From Cristatella mucedo (taxonomy: Eukaryota > Bryozoa > Phylactolaemata > Cristatellidae), in NCBI GenBank assembly GCA_009760855.2, contig WPIO01000244.1, positions 62,001 to 126,000 on the forward strand: a stretch of 64,000 nt of DNA, given 5' to 3'. Made by a program: the position numbers and the translations under genes. The notes beneath the pieces are model-generated. The model saw only the letters and a list, made by a program, of their open reading frames with translations, was not told the DNA's origin and ran no database searches. Below, piece by piece: positions 10,929-23,869 of the stretch (position 1 is its first letter; each line of letters starts with the position of its first letter).

Positions 10929-12555
10929 ACAGCGCAGCTATCGTGGCATCACAGGTTATCTGAGTCGACGGCCTCATTTGTATTTAGCAGCCAAAGAGCC
11001 CTAAAGGCTATCACCACAAGCACGGCGAGCACTTTATCCCCCCTCCGGGGCTAAGATCCGGGGGCAAGTGTGGGTCTTTCCACGAACGTAGGAGCCACAC
11101 GTGACGAGCCGCAGTGGCCGTCCAACTGTGGTCGCTACGGCCACTAGGCCAATGGGGAAACTCTGCACTCAAGAACCGCCACCGCCCCGACGACCGCGAC
11201 TCGGAGCAAAACGGTAGAGACGTCGGTTGTTGAGCTGGGCAGCGACATCGGCAATCCGGCAGGTGTCGCTGCATCGCGAGAGGCAGCCCGAAGCGTTTGC
11301 GTGCGAGTGCAGCAGAGATCGAGTCACAGCCAGCTAGCGCACGGCTCGAACCAATAGGGAAGACAGAAGTGAAACGCCATGAACTTAAATCTCCTTCTAA
11401 GCACTTGTACACGAAGAGCAGTCAAGTCAAAAGTTCGGCTGCCTGAGCCTGAGGCCGGAAGCTAAGTCTGGAAGCAGCTTCGGAAGGAGCTGACTCCGAC
11501 TCTGACTCCGAGCGAGCGCAGCATCTGGACGGAAATCTAGCTGCATCGATAAGCGAGACTCGAGAATTGTTGGAGTTTCATTGGCTGGCCACGTCGAGCC
11601 TACGTAGTCACCGTGGCCGGTACCGAGGGCTGTCGGGGCTGAGCGCCATCCACCGCATATAGCACGCTATAACAAGCGGAGGTCAGCTGACATCCACCAG
11701 GTTGCATAGGCACCTCGGCCAGAAAGGACACTCGGACGCCATGACGAGAAGGTCGCCTAGGCGAAATCGTCAGGACAAGGGCGCAACAGTCCCACGTTAC
11801 CAAGGCGCCGGGTCGAAATGATAGAAAACGGCATGCCAGCAGCATCGGCCGGCATCGAGGAATGGGAGCCAACGACACGTGCTGACGAAGGCACAGCCTC
11901 AGCTAGCTGCATGCCAGCAGCAGCCGCCGACTAAAGGGCAGGAGGCCACACACGCACGCACCAGGACAGAAAGATTGATCAGTGTAAGTTCTTTCCTGCT
12001 GGTGCAGATTTTCACCGATCCCGAGAAAATCACCGGTGGTCGCATAGGAGAGGAGGCTAATAATAATAGGCACCTCATTGGCTGACACGCTGAGTGAGGA
12101 AAGCGAGCAGGAGAGGCAAAGGCAAGCCCGGGCAGACCCGGGCAAGCATCAAGTTGCCAAGCAAATTAGCGGTACCGGCTAGAGCCGAAACCCCTCGTCC
12201 GCCGTATGCAAAGAATGGACGCCAGCCATTCGATGTCGAGAGGGGGCAGCCTCAAGCCTCGACGGCCAATCATCGTTAGCGTTAGTCATCTCGCAGGCCA
12301 GAGCAGAAGGCAACCTGACATTGCGCTCACACTCGGCTGGCGAGACACTCCGTGTTGCTTCAGATCAGCCACGTGCCAACAGAAGAGGCACAGCGTGAGC
12401 TCAGAATTTATTCGGTGGCCGCACCGTCTACAAGACACTTCTTGAGCAGAAGGCTCTCATCTCTCAAGCGCATGCTGAAAACAACTTGTCCAGTCATGCT
12501 CCGGCGCCTGGATCGTAGGTGCCACAAGCACGTACTCGTACCGCATGCACACAGA
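10929..12555. other. GC-rich, probably intronic; no gene seen
   Basis: Lies between the JmjC-like exons and a GA microsatellite. Open frames occur on both strands but without recognisable motifs, as expected from GC-rich sequence. Confidence 0.4.
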
Positions 12556-12556
12556 G

Positions 12557-12609
<53 letters not shown>

Positions 12610-12612
12610 TAG
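12556..12612. repeat. (GA)n microsatellite
   Basis: GA tract directly preceding the 5' truncation point of a LINE-A copy. Confidence 0.95.
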
Positions 12613-12617
12613 ACAAA

Positions 12618-14150
12618 CTATCGTCCAGTTTCCCTTCTCCCGTTCTTATCAAAGATTCTTGAAAACATTGTTGCTAAGCAGCTAGTTGAACATATTGAAA
12701 ATAATGGAATGTCAGAAACATTTCAATCAGGTTTCAAGAGGCAGCACTCTACTGAAACTGCTCTCCTCCGTGTTAACAATGACATTCTAGGTGGCAACGA
12801 CGACGGGAATGTCACTGCCTTAGCTCTGCTAGACCTGTCTGCTGCCTTCGACACCATTGATCACGAAGTTCTGCTTGAAAGATTGAGAACAACGATCGGT
12901 CTGGCAGACGAAGCACTGGCATGGTTTAAATCCTACTTGTCTGATCGTGTTCAATCCGTGTCGTGTGGGGGTCAGGTCTCAGACATGAGAAGGGTCACCT
13001 GTGGAGTCCCTCAAGGGTCTGTACTTGGTCCCTTGCTGTTCTCCATTTATACACAACCTCTGGGAAAAGTGATTAAGGCCCATGGAATAGGATATCACTT
13101 CTATGCTGGCGATACTCAGTTGTATTTGTCATTTAAACCGTCGGAATCTGCTGCAGCAACTGAGAAACTGAATGCTTGCCTTGCCGATATTCGATCCTGG
13201 ATGTCCGAAAACTTCCTGAAATTAAATGACGATAAAACCAAACTGCTTCTCATAGGACACCCTAAGCGTGTGGCTGGATTAAAAGGCTTTGCTCTTCTAA
13301 TAGGTGATGCTATTGTGCGACCTTCACCACGTGCTCGTAATCTAGGTGTCGTGTTCGACAGCTGCCTCAATTTCAAAAGCTTCATTCAGAAGAGTGCCTC
13401 TACAGCTAGCCATCACATCTGATCCCTATCCAAGATTAGAAGCTGTCTCCCACAGTGGCTTGTAAAAAATGTAACTAGCTCTTTAGTTCTGTCTCGGCTT
13501 GATTATTGTAACTCCCTTTCGGCTGGGCTGCCAGAGAAAGCTATTATGCCACTACAGCGAACTATGAATATGGCTGCAAGGCTGGTCTTCAAGTCCCAGC
13601 GGTTTGAGCACGTGTCACCTTTGCTGAAAGAGCTAGAATGGTTGCCGGTTGAGCAAAGGATACAGAGCAAAGTTCTTACGCTGACCCACAAGGCCCGCCA
13701 CGGCTTGGCTCCTTCATACCTAGCCGAACTGCTGCATCAGTTTCAGCCTGTTCGCACCCTCAGGTCCTGTGTGGACAATAAATTAGCTGTCCCATTCCTC
13801 CGCTTAAAGACAGTTGGCAACAGAAGCTTTAGCTCTGCAGGTCCTAGACTGTGGAACTCGCTTCCACAATTCTTACGCAACGACATCTACTCTCCAACTA
13901 CCGACTATTGGCACATCTTTTTCAGCGGTCCTGAACTGCTACTTCTATGCTACTCACTACCTCAACTGCTCTCCTAACTCTGCTATGCTTCCCACTTTCT
14001 CTCTGTTGCGTGAGACGAAGTCTGTTGGCTACCGAATGCGTACCGAAAGCCGCTTAGGCTGTGAGTGCGCTATACAAAACTCTCCTGCGTAACACCCACA
14101 TTGTCTTTATGACTTTGTGGAGTTACTGACGGAGATACATTACTTTACAT
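12618..14150 (+). mobile_element. LINE-A copy, longest RT in plus orientation
   Basis: Starts in the RT at the NYRPVS..PFLSKILE block (frame broken), then QSGFKRQHSTETALL, DLSAAFDTIDH, VPQGSVLGPLLFS and YHFYAGDTQLYLSF. The catalytic YADD is mutated to YAGD, and a TGA near 13421 and a later frameshift split the C-terminal half (13546-13977). It ends with TGACGGAGATACATTAC, the LINE-A tail. CR1/L2-like by motif layout; dead by sequence. Confidence 0.88.
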
Positions 14151-14253
14151 TACTTTAGAGAGAGAGAGAGTCCTGTTATTTGCCCTCAGCAGCAGCACCA
14201 ATGGCCGCAGCCTTCTCTTTCATTCTCAGTTGCTCTTCGTCTCCCTCACTCAC

Positions 14254-15861
<1,608 letters not shown>

Positions 15862-16035
15862 CTCGATAAGAGCCAGCCTCGCGACGGCGTAGGCGAAGCG
15901 ACGGCACTCCGAGTACGACGACGCCGCCGCCGTCAGTACGATGGCCACCAGGCATACCGCAGCGCTCGCGGTCGCGAGCCGCCGCCTACGCGCGGACAGG
16001 CGCACGCGCGCCGCAGCCACGCCCGGCTTTGCCAT
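15862..16035 (-). CDS. Candidate first coding exon with signal-anchor
   Basis: A minus-strand ATG at 16035 opens 58 codons ending at a GAG/GTCAGC donor in phase 0. The peptide has a basic start (RLSARRRRL) and then a hydrophobic segment of about 20 residues (ATASAAVCLVAIVLTAAASS), the shape of a type II membrane anchor, followed by YSECRRFAYAV. It sits in the CpG-rich region expected of an animal promoter. The phase is compatible with the exon at 10708-10860, and some JmjC/Cupin_8 relatives have an N-terminal anchor, but the ~5 kb intron and possible missing exons make the link an inference. Confidence 0.4.
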
Positions 16036-16122
16036 GACGGGTTGGCGTCGGCGGCGTTAGTCGGACCTAGAAGGCAGTGCCGGCAGCGGCGCGAGACCTC
16101 GGCAGAAGTGGCTAGAACGACG

Positions 16123-16169
16123 TCCGCTTGCCCAACTTCCGGCGGATCGCCGGAAGTTGGGCAGGCGGA
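16123..16169. repeat. 22-bp perfect-type inverted repeat (hairpin)
   Basis: TCCGCTTGCCCAACTTCCGG.. at 16123-16144 is mirrored at 16148-16169 with a 3-base spacer and at most one mismatch. It lies 90-130 bases upstream of the candidate minus-strand first exon, i.e. in its likely 5' UTR or promoter. Confidence 0.85.
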
Positions 16170-16762
16170 CAGATCCGCACTCCCTCTGGAGGAGATAACT
16201 CCAAGCGGAGGTGTGGCGCGCTCGCCTGCTGACCGCGTCCGCTTTAGCAGTTGCGCGCGCGGCGCCGGCGACACATCCGGGCGTACTTAAAGGAGCTGCA
16301 GTCATATCCCTGATGAGGATGAGGTGGGGCAGGAGGAACGCTGTAGGAGGAGGAAGGGCGTGCCCCGTCCAGCCCGGATGCAACGACCCGCGTGGCTGCC
16401 GCGATAATCGCGTGGGCGTGGAAAGCAGAGGAAACCGATGTTTTCTTCATTTCTCGGCGGCTTTTTTTATCTACCAGCAGCACTTAAATGAATGAGAAGA
16501 TTCTAGAAGCTAACGATAGCTGCTGCAACGCATCCGGTACTGCAGCCAGTCAATCAAGTTCGCTTTCGAGAAAGCCGCTGCCTCTAAAGCGTTAAAGGTG
16601 TTTCGCGGCCAGCGGCCGCTCAACTCCGCATACGTCTTGTTTCTATACAGCCGAAGCCACTCGGTAAGTGAGCTTTCGACAGAAAAGAAAGCCACGCTGA
16701 AGATGAATAGTCACAAGCAGACACTGGCACAGCCAAGATTTGTACGGAAGGGGGCAAGCAAT

Positions 16763-17076
16763 AACAATAATAATAATAATTATGCACTTGATAAAGCGCC
16801 CTCAGCGAACTTAATCTCTTTCTGGGCGCTTTACATTTGCAGCAAAGGGAAATGCAATTAAGTGGTAAGTGAATAACATGGCTAGGGGTGACATGCACAG
16901 GGTCAGCATGCAAATGTGGTTAGTGGCAGCATGCACAGTGTCAGCACGCATAAGGACATCAAGGACGAATCACAGGGACCCACTAAATGCTGTCCTAAAT
17001 AGGTGTTTTTAAGTTCATTAAAATGTGGTCAGGTCAGGGGATGTTCTGACGCAGGTCGGGAGGGAGTTCCAGGCTT
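16763..17076 (-). mobile_element. LINE-B 3' end, minus strand
   Basis: Starts at a (TAA)n tract (16763-16783, the tail), then the stem-loop, the GCATGC-rich segment and the C-terminal coding block AWNSLP..I. It truncates the hAT-like sequence to its right. Confidence 0.85.
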
Positions 17077-17870
17077 TGGGTAATTTCTTGTCGGAGAAAG
17101 TCTATGATGTCCTTCACTATTCTTGAAATCTCTTCATCTGCCGCGAGATCAACATCTTGAAAGATTTCTCCAGGCACCTTTCTCCTTCGGCGGATTCTTC
17201 GTTTGACTGCGGCTCCCCACATTACACATCTTCTTATGGCATCTACTCGTGATGGCACATGTATTCTCAAAGTCTTGATGTCTCAATCTTGAGAGTCGAG
17301 GCGTCTTGGAAGTTCATCTTTGGATACCCTGCAGTCTTTTCTGAACACGGTCAATCTTCCTTACAATGCTGTACCAAAATGGCAACAGAGCCAAAAAGTT
17401 GAGTTCAAAATTCAATATAGCGGACTGCCAGCTTCACTTCTTGTTTCAAGTGTTCCACATGTGTCCTCAAACAGTTGCTCTAAAAGACCTACAGTGTTAT
17501 TCAGTCGTTGATAGCTTTGCTGTCGTTGAAAGCTTTAACGGCCTCCACTCTTGCACTCCACCTTGTGGAAGAGTCGCATTTGACAGTGATGGCCAAGACT
17601 TTCTTCAGTTCTTCCCACCTCAAAGTTGATCTTGAAAATAATAAGTAGACGCTCTCTATTGTTCCAAAAAAGGTAAAGACAACAGAATATTGACTTGCAG
17701 CACGTACGTCTTCCGCCAGACGCAAGCTGTGGTTATCACAGTTTACAAAAATTGCCTTCACACTGCTAGACAAAATTCTCTTTTGTTCACCTGACAAGTG
17801 GCCAGACATGACTGCTGCGATGTCGCAGCACAGCCACTTGAGCCTAGCTTGTGGTGGCCTGATAGTGCGT
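17077..17870 (-). pseudogene. hAT transposase-like (ZMYM1-type) fragment
   Basis: Minus-strand frame near 17860-17520 reads AAVMSGHLSGEQKRI, IFVNCDNHSLRLAEDV, VVFTFFGTIESVYLLFSRST and SSTRWSARVEAVKAF, the order found in hAT-related ZMYM1-like proteins (the 'CDNHSL.L' and 'TRWSAR.EA' strings are diagnostic). The frame ends near 17501; further left, the conserved 'RRIRRRRKVPGE' block appears in another frame (17034-17270), so the copy has frameshifts and stops. It is cut at the left by a LINE-B insertion. A transposase function is lost; domestication is unlikely. Confidence 0.7.
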
Positions 17871-18069
17871 CGGTGCTCAGCCGCGGCGTTCTGGCTCACC
17901 TTTGACCCAGCAGCATAGCAGGCCGAACCTGCCAGCCACTGACGAGAGGCAGCCTGCCTTTGGAAGGTGGGATGCATACTAAGAGGACTCACTTGGAACC
18001 CGGATGGAGGGATGGACGGCCGTGTGCTTGTTTCGCTGCCAGCGAGCGCCGGCCCAAGGGTTCAACAAA

Positions 18070-19230
18070 TTATCGCAATCCACTCTAATTAGGCTAGTAA
18101 CGACCGGACGTAAGCGTTGCCGAGCTCAACATTTTCGCTGATATTGTAGTAAACATTCGAATTTATCTGTCCAAATTTCATGTCGCAGAGCACTTTCGCA
18201 CTTATGCAAATGAGCTTTGGCACTGGACGCCTGTACTGCAATCCATTCTAGTTCTCGTCTAATCAACCCCAAATCTGCTGCGAATAGCTCCACAAAGTCT
18301 GGAATATCAAACTACGCTCCACGAACAATGTACCCAGAGAATTTCGTGCAATTCAGCTCACGTGTTTCACGAAGTCCACTGAAAAAAGATTGTAGTGGCC
18401 TAGGCCCATAGCGAAATCTACTGCATTCCACCATGTAGCAAAAGAAATCCTGATCAAAAAGCTTCTTTTTTTGATTGCATATGACAGCACACTCTGCGAC
18501 GATTGCATTACACAAATTTCGCTTGAATTGGCACTGCCGTTCTCGTGCAATGTGCTGCAATCGACTGCAGTAACCCTCTGCCAATACCGCAATCCACTTC
18601 AATCCACAGAATCCACTGCATAAAAATTCGAAATAGACTGCACCGTGCTCCAGTTTTTATTGCATATTAAAGTGCATCGTGCTGTGTGCACAACCAGGTA
18701 AAATTTAAAAAAATGTTTCAATCTCGCACTGTGGCAGTGGGGTGTCAATCGCCTGAAATGAGCTGGAAAACTACGTCAATCCACTCTATTCCACTGCAAA
18801 TCATCCGCAAATCGCCATCGCGACAGCTCTAATTGACATTGCATATAGGAATAGACTCAGTTCAAAGTGCATGCACAAAATTTCGCTCCGTTGTGCACAT
18901 GCGTTCTCATGCAAGGAATTGCAATCGACTGCAACGACTCGGTCTCATACCGAAATCCACCTCAACTGCCGAAATTCGCTGCAATCTGTTACACAGCGAC
19001 CAGAAAGCATACACTTGAAGCTCTAATTATGATTTCGCGCTGCCCTGCTCTTCGGTTATTGTGTACTTGCATAAATTCAGTGTAATTGCCTCGGCCATTC
19101 TGCAGCTATGCACTGCAATCAACTGCAACTGCCAGGGCCAGTACGTCAATGTATGGCATTCCGCTGAAAAGCGACCAGAATACGCACACTTTAAGCACAT
19201 GCACACAGGCATTCGGAGTCCTTGCTGCTC
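18070..19230. repeat. Diverged ~177-bp tandem repeat, about 7 units
   Basis: A motif close to CCGCAATCCACTTC recurs at 18074, 18237, 18411, 18588, 18773, 18949 and 19142 (spacings 163-193). A second motif, TGCAATCGACTGCA, keeps its distance ahead of it at 18554, 18744, 18919 and 19112. The regular spacing of two independent motifs shows an old, diverged satellite-like array. Confidence 0.75.
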
Positions 19231-19627
19231 CTCAAAAGAACACCTCAGCTAGCAGCAGCAGAGGCTACGATAGCAGCAGCAATCAGGGCAGAAGCAGACA
19301 GAGTCTTCTGCTGTAAGCGCGATGGATGGCCAGCGGCTGGCAGTCGAACCTAAACGAGTCACTTTTCAGTTGCAGCAGTGCGACAGCTGTGAGGGCATGA
19401 CTATGCCGTCGGAGGGGTTGGAGTGGGGCTAACCCGGCTGCCGAACACTTTTCGCTCAGGTTATTGGCAAAGCTCACGTTTACACAGTCTAGGCTCAGCT
19501 CAGGTCGTTGCCCTGCAGGAGAGCCTCGGCCTCGATGTCTACTGGCTCTGCTGCTAGAGCGAGCTGGTTAGCCGGGGTCGGGGTCACAGGTACCACGACC
19601 ACTGCCTGGCTGCAATCGGCTTGACCT

Positions 19628-19830
19628 GGTGAGCCGTACTGGCTCACTAGGTAAGGCGGTTGCTTTTTACGACCTTGGACCGAGGTCGTGGGTTCGAATC
19701 CTGTGGTGGGCGATCCTTTATCGCCACTGCAAGCGGTGGTGATAGCCGTCACGGCTCTTCTGTCGCTACAAAAACAGAGGCTGTTAAATCAGCTAGTATT
19801 TATTCATTCATTTATTTTTGGCCGGCAGCA
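19628..19830 (+). repeat. tRNA-derived SINE-like element
   Basis: Has a perfect B box (GGTTCGAATCC at about 19692), an A-box-like CTCACTAGGTAAGGCGG upstream, and the same body (GCGATCCTTTATCGC, CGGCTCTTCTGTCGCTACA) as the copy at 4245-4425. The tRNA cloverleaf is not closed by an acceptor stem, so it is not a tRNA gene. Confidence 0.75.
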
Positions 19831-20626
19831 GCTATGACGTCAGGCAGCACATATGGAGCAGCAGTAGCTGGGTCAGACAATGGACAACCGTGGAAATTGC
19901 AGCCTTCAGGTTCCAGGAGGCACACGTCCTGACCATAGGCTGGCGGCGCCGGAACAATGTTGGGCATGCAGAGAGCAGTGACATTCGGGGGAGTAGCTGG
20001 AGAAACTTCGTCGTTATTGTGCTCTCCTGCAGCGCCTACAAGAGAGCTCGGCAGCTATACCGAAAAACTTGTACGTGCACAGAGGGGAATGCCGCAGAAC
20101 ATTCTGGCAGACTACTCGATTAAGAGTTCCTAGTGCCCCGAGGAGAGTCCGAGCCGACAAAATTAAATAACGAATGTCTAGCTAAGATAAGTAAAAACAG
20201 ATACAACATCCAAGACATACGCTGGGGGTATATGGTTTTGTGAAGAAATCGACTTAAACTTGTGAGAACTTGATGCAAAATTTCTGAGTACACGGGAAAT
20301 TTGTCCCCCCACCGATGGCAAAGCAATTACCTAAAGAAACGACAGGTGTACGTAGTAACGAAGCAGGACACGATGAATATGCAGTTTTCTCCAATCGCTG
20401 AAAATATTCCAAGTGAATCCAAACCCTTCTATGCGCCCATATGCTGCTGTAGATCGCAGCACGAGGTGTGTCTTGGGGGTGCTCTTGCATGAAACAGGAT
20501 CGGTTGAACTTAGAGAGGTCACACAAGAACTTGGAGAGGTTTCACAGGGAAATGAAAGGGACATGTGCAGCTATTAGGATGATGCCGAAGTACTTCAGAG
20601 CACATATTGCCTTGGCGCAGCCGTAC

Positions 20627-20696
20627 CTTGTGCATATCCACACCACGATGACTGCAATGACCACACAGCAGGCAACAGGGAGTCCAATGGCAAGCT
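20627..20696 (-). CDS. Possible exon encoding one transmembrane helix
   Basis: 70-base minus-strand segment between a strong acceptor (TCTTCTCTTTGTGCAG) and a GTACGG donor. It encodes LAIGLPVACCVVIAVIVVWI, a typical single-pass membrane helix. I cannot identify the gene; flanking minus-strand frames to 20254 may be tail exons but carry no known motif. Confidence 0.35.
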
Positions 20697-20817
20697 CTGC
20701 ACAAAGAGAAGATCGTGGACAGATAAATGCTACAAGGTATCAGCTATTGTTACTCAAAATCATGGCACGACCCTTGAGGTAATGTCATATCCCCAGCAGC
20801 CCATGCTGGGGACACGT

Positions 20818-21110
20818 GCACACACGCACACACCTCCTGAACACACACTCATTCTTGCAGACACTTGCACACACACTAACTCTCGAACACACATTTAATC
20901 ACTCTTGCACACACTCACTCTTGCACACACTCATTCCCTGACACTCACTAATTCCCTAACTCAAAGATACAAACTCTTACAACACGAACTCAAACACAAA
21001 AACACTCACACATAACAACATATCACACTCAGCACACATGTCAATTAGATATTCGAGCACACACAGCTGGACACACACACACTCAAGCTCGAGTGAATAA
21101 ACACACTCGA
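20818..21110. repeat. Degenerate CA-rich tract
   Basis: Imperfect repeats of the type CACACTCACTCTTGCACA, with no constant period. Low complexity only. Confidence 0.8.
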
Positions 21111-21235
21111 GTGCATTTACACTTTTAACAATTGATGTGCAAAAACACTGGGAGCAGATAATGTGCCAATACTCTCTTGTGAGAACACAGCAAAATTAAA
21201 GCCTCGAAATTGTACTAACTTTGTGAACTGTCACT

Positions 21236-21239
<4 letters not shown>

Positions 21240-21325
<86 letters not shown>

Positions 21326-21365
21326 GACAGAGAGAGACAGAGAGAGAGACAGAGAGAGACAGAGA

Positions 21366-21453
<88 letters not shown>

Positions 21454-21536
21454 CAGACAGACAGACAGACAGACAGAGACAGAGACAGAGAGACACAGAG
21501 AGAGAGAGACAGAGAGACAGAGAGACAGAGAGACAC

Positions 21537-21609
<73 letters not shown>
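21240..21609. repeat. Compound (GA)n / (GACA)n microsatellite, ~370 bp
   Basis: Blocks of pure GA alternate with GACA and GAGACA arrays (pure GACA about 21447-21478). Arg/Glu-rich and Ser/Leu-rich frames over it on both strands are artefacts. Confidence 0.97.
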
Positions 21610-21613
<4 letters not shown>

Positions 21614-23039
21614 ATGCCTTAATTTCGTGTTCATTCGTAAGCCGTGGAATAATAAGCAATAGCGTTGGCAATTGACCGTTGGCAGGATAGCTGAGGTCGA
21701 GAAGCGCTGCCCGGCACGTGGACTGAAGCCAGCACGTCTTTGAAAGGCGAAATGGCAGAGCTTGCACGCAGGCAGCAGCAGCAGCAATAGTGCACGGTTC
21801 GCCCACCCCCTGGCACGGATAAATGCCATTCGTCCTGATGCCGCACGAGGAAAGTGTGGACAGGGCGTTGCCGTAAGGTCAGGCAGCTCAGCCGTCCTGA
21901 TCAGCCCACTTTCTACATGTAAAAGGTAGCTGCTTTTGCTGCGCCGGGCTGACGCACGGTCGTCCTGAGCGAGCCTGCACAGATGAGGTAGCAAAGGCAA
22001 AAACATGAGGCGAAAACGAGAGAAGAAAAAAGAAGAGAGAGAGAGAGGAGAGAAGGAAAGAGAGTGAGAAAAGATAGGCAGAAAAGAAAAAGACAGGCAG
22101 AAACTGGCGCCATCGCTTCGACAGCCAGTGGCCGAGCCAAGGGGACTTGAGCAGGGAGCCCTATGACACACCCCCAATAGCAGGCTGTGTCCTACGAAAG
22201 CCACTCCTTATGCTCTTATGCAGCCGCTGAGTTCGTATCGAATAAACGCACCGATTGGTGTGCTACAATTGTTCATTATCTGAGGGGTCTTGCCGGCAAC
22301 ACTACAGAAGTCTTGCAGGTCTGCCTTACAGATAGAAGTCCTGGCTTCGCTGCCGCGTCTGCTGCCAGCAAATCGTGCAGTATTCAAGGTGTCAGGGCAG
22401 GCAGCGAGGCAGCGGCAGAGTATTGAGACAGCCCGCCCGGCTGGTTATTGGCCATGCGATCGTACGGCTCGATCTACACCGTTATGGCCTTTGTGGAGGA
22501 GTACACTTTCGTAACGGAGCATTTTCCGGCGGCCATTCGATATGGCACACCTGCGGCAAGTGCGGCCCACGCTTGCCAACGACGCCGCCTACTGGCCGAA
22601 CCCGGCGTAGGTCGCGTGCGGCCAGCCGATACGCTCTTCGATTGGCGACTGCAGCACGTTCGCTCGATGGTTGCAGCGTGGCAGTGAATGCGAAATTACA
22701 AACGCGCACGTTTATTTCCGACGTACAGCTAGATTCGGTGCGCTCGTCCATGCGGAAATTTAAAGTTGATGCCTGAAAGCCTCGTTTTGAACGGCGAACG
22801 AAAAGTAGTCTCGACGTGTCAGTCAATGGAGCACTGGACCACCAGAGAAGCCTGCGGTCTCCGGATCGCTCCCGCTCGAGACAAAGCTCTTTTTTCTTCA
22901 GCATCGATTTCCACAGCAAGCGGCCCCCGGTCAGACTGTATTTTAAAAACAAACCAGCACGCGAGATGTGCAGTTACGTGCTTGTATTTCCCAGCGCTGG
23001 TGTAACTACTTCCGCTCCTCCTATGGTAGCAAGCTCCTA
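21610..23039. other. No gene recognised
   Basis: Contains a GA-rich patch at about 22036-22080. A short plus-strand frame near 22460-22590 faintly resembles a transporter helix but has no supporting splice sites. Confidence 0.35.
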
Positions 23040-23749
23040 CATAAAAGGCTGCTATAATAGGAATTATTATCGTAATATTTATTAATTTTTTCTACAGCCA
23101 ATTGAAACAATTATATAATTATATTATTACAATTACTTTATATAACTAAACTACTATTTGTTTAGCTGGATTACTATTTATATAGCTGCTCTATTACAAT
23201 AATATATAATCTGTAATATCTATAATAATAACTATTCTAATAATGACATTATAATTGTCTGTTATTATTAACACTATTATTAAAGTAAAATTAACTAATA
23301 CGTGATTTCACAACTACGAGCAGCGTCCTCTCAACCCGATCGCAGCTTTGACGCGTGGCGGCAGCGAGCGACGACCGTTCCGCACCGACCGTGCAGCCGC
23401 CACAGACCGTCCCCCCACCAGAGCGAGCCCCGTAGCCGCTCTACGACGGAGACCGACCGTAGTCCGGTGGCAGTCCTTTCAGCCGCCAATCGGGCTGACT
23501 CTCTCCGCTCGCTGCGTCTACTAGAGCTCGGCGCGCTCTCGAGCCTAACGAAGCCGCGGCGCATGCTGGCGTTGAGGCATATAGTTAGTAGCCAAGTTAG
23601 TAGTATGTGACTTTTCCATTTCGCACCCTGACCCTCACTCGAGCACACTCCAAAATTCGACCTCGCTATCGCTCGGTCTCCTTTTGTAGTGGCCCTCCCG
23701 AGTGTCAGTGTCCGAAAAAGAAAAATCAAATCCTACTCCAACAAGTGTT
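23040..23749. other. Left flank of the viral element
   Basis: 23040-23300 is strongly AT-rich with many short TAT/ATA runs; 23300-23730 is GC-rich and resembles LTR or promoter sequence; the AT-rich viral DNA begins at about 23710-23770. I see no terminal inverted repeat matching the right end. Confidence 0.4.
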
Positions 23750-23869
23750 GCTTCGGCGCAATGAAAAACAATAGACTACATTCCAAAATTTTAGTTATAA
23801 TATATTATAGTAAAAAAAAATTCAGAGTTTCTAAATTTTATTCAAAGAAAAATATTTATATATTATAAG

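Noticed and set aside
19628-19830. A tRNA gene
   Set aside because: B box is perfect, but the acceptor stem does not close and a second dispersed copy shares a non-tRNA body, so it is a SINE.
21163-22204. Arg/Glu-rich (plus) and Ser/Leu-rich (minus) ORFs up to 329 codons
   Set aside because: They are created by the GA/GACA microsatellite; flanking residues match nothing.
22448-22687. Exon of an SLC22-like transporter
   Set aside because: A faint 'FVEEYTF..EHFPAAIR' resemblance only, no splice sites or neighbouring exons.
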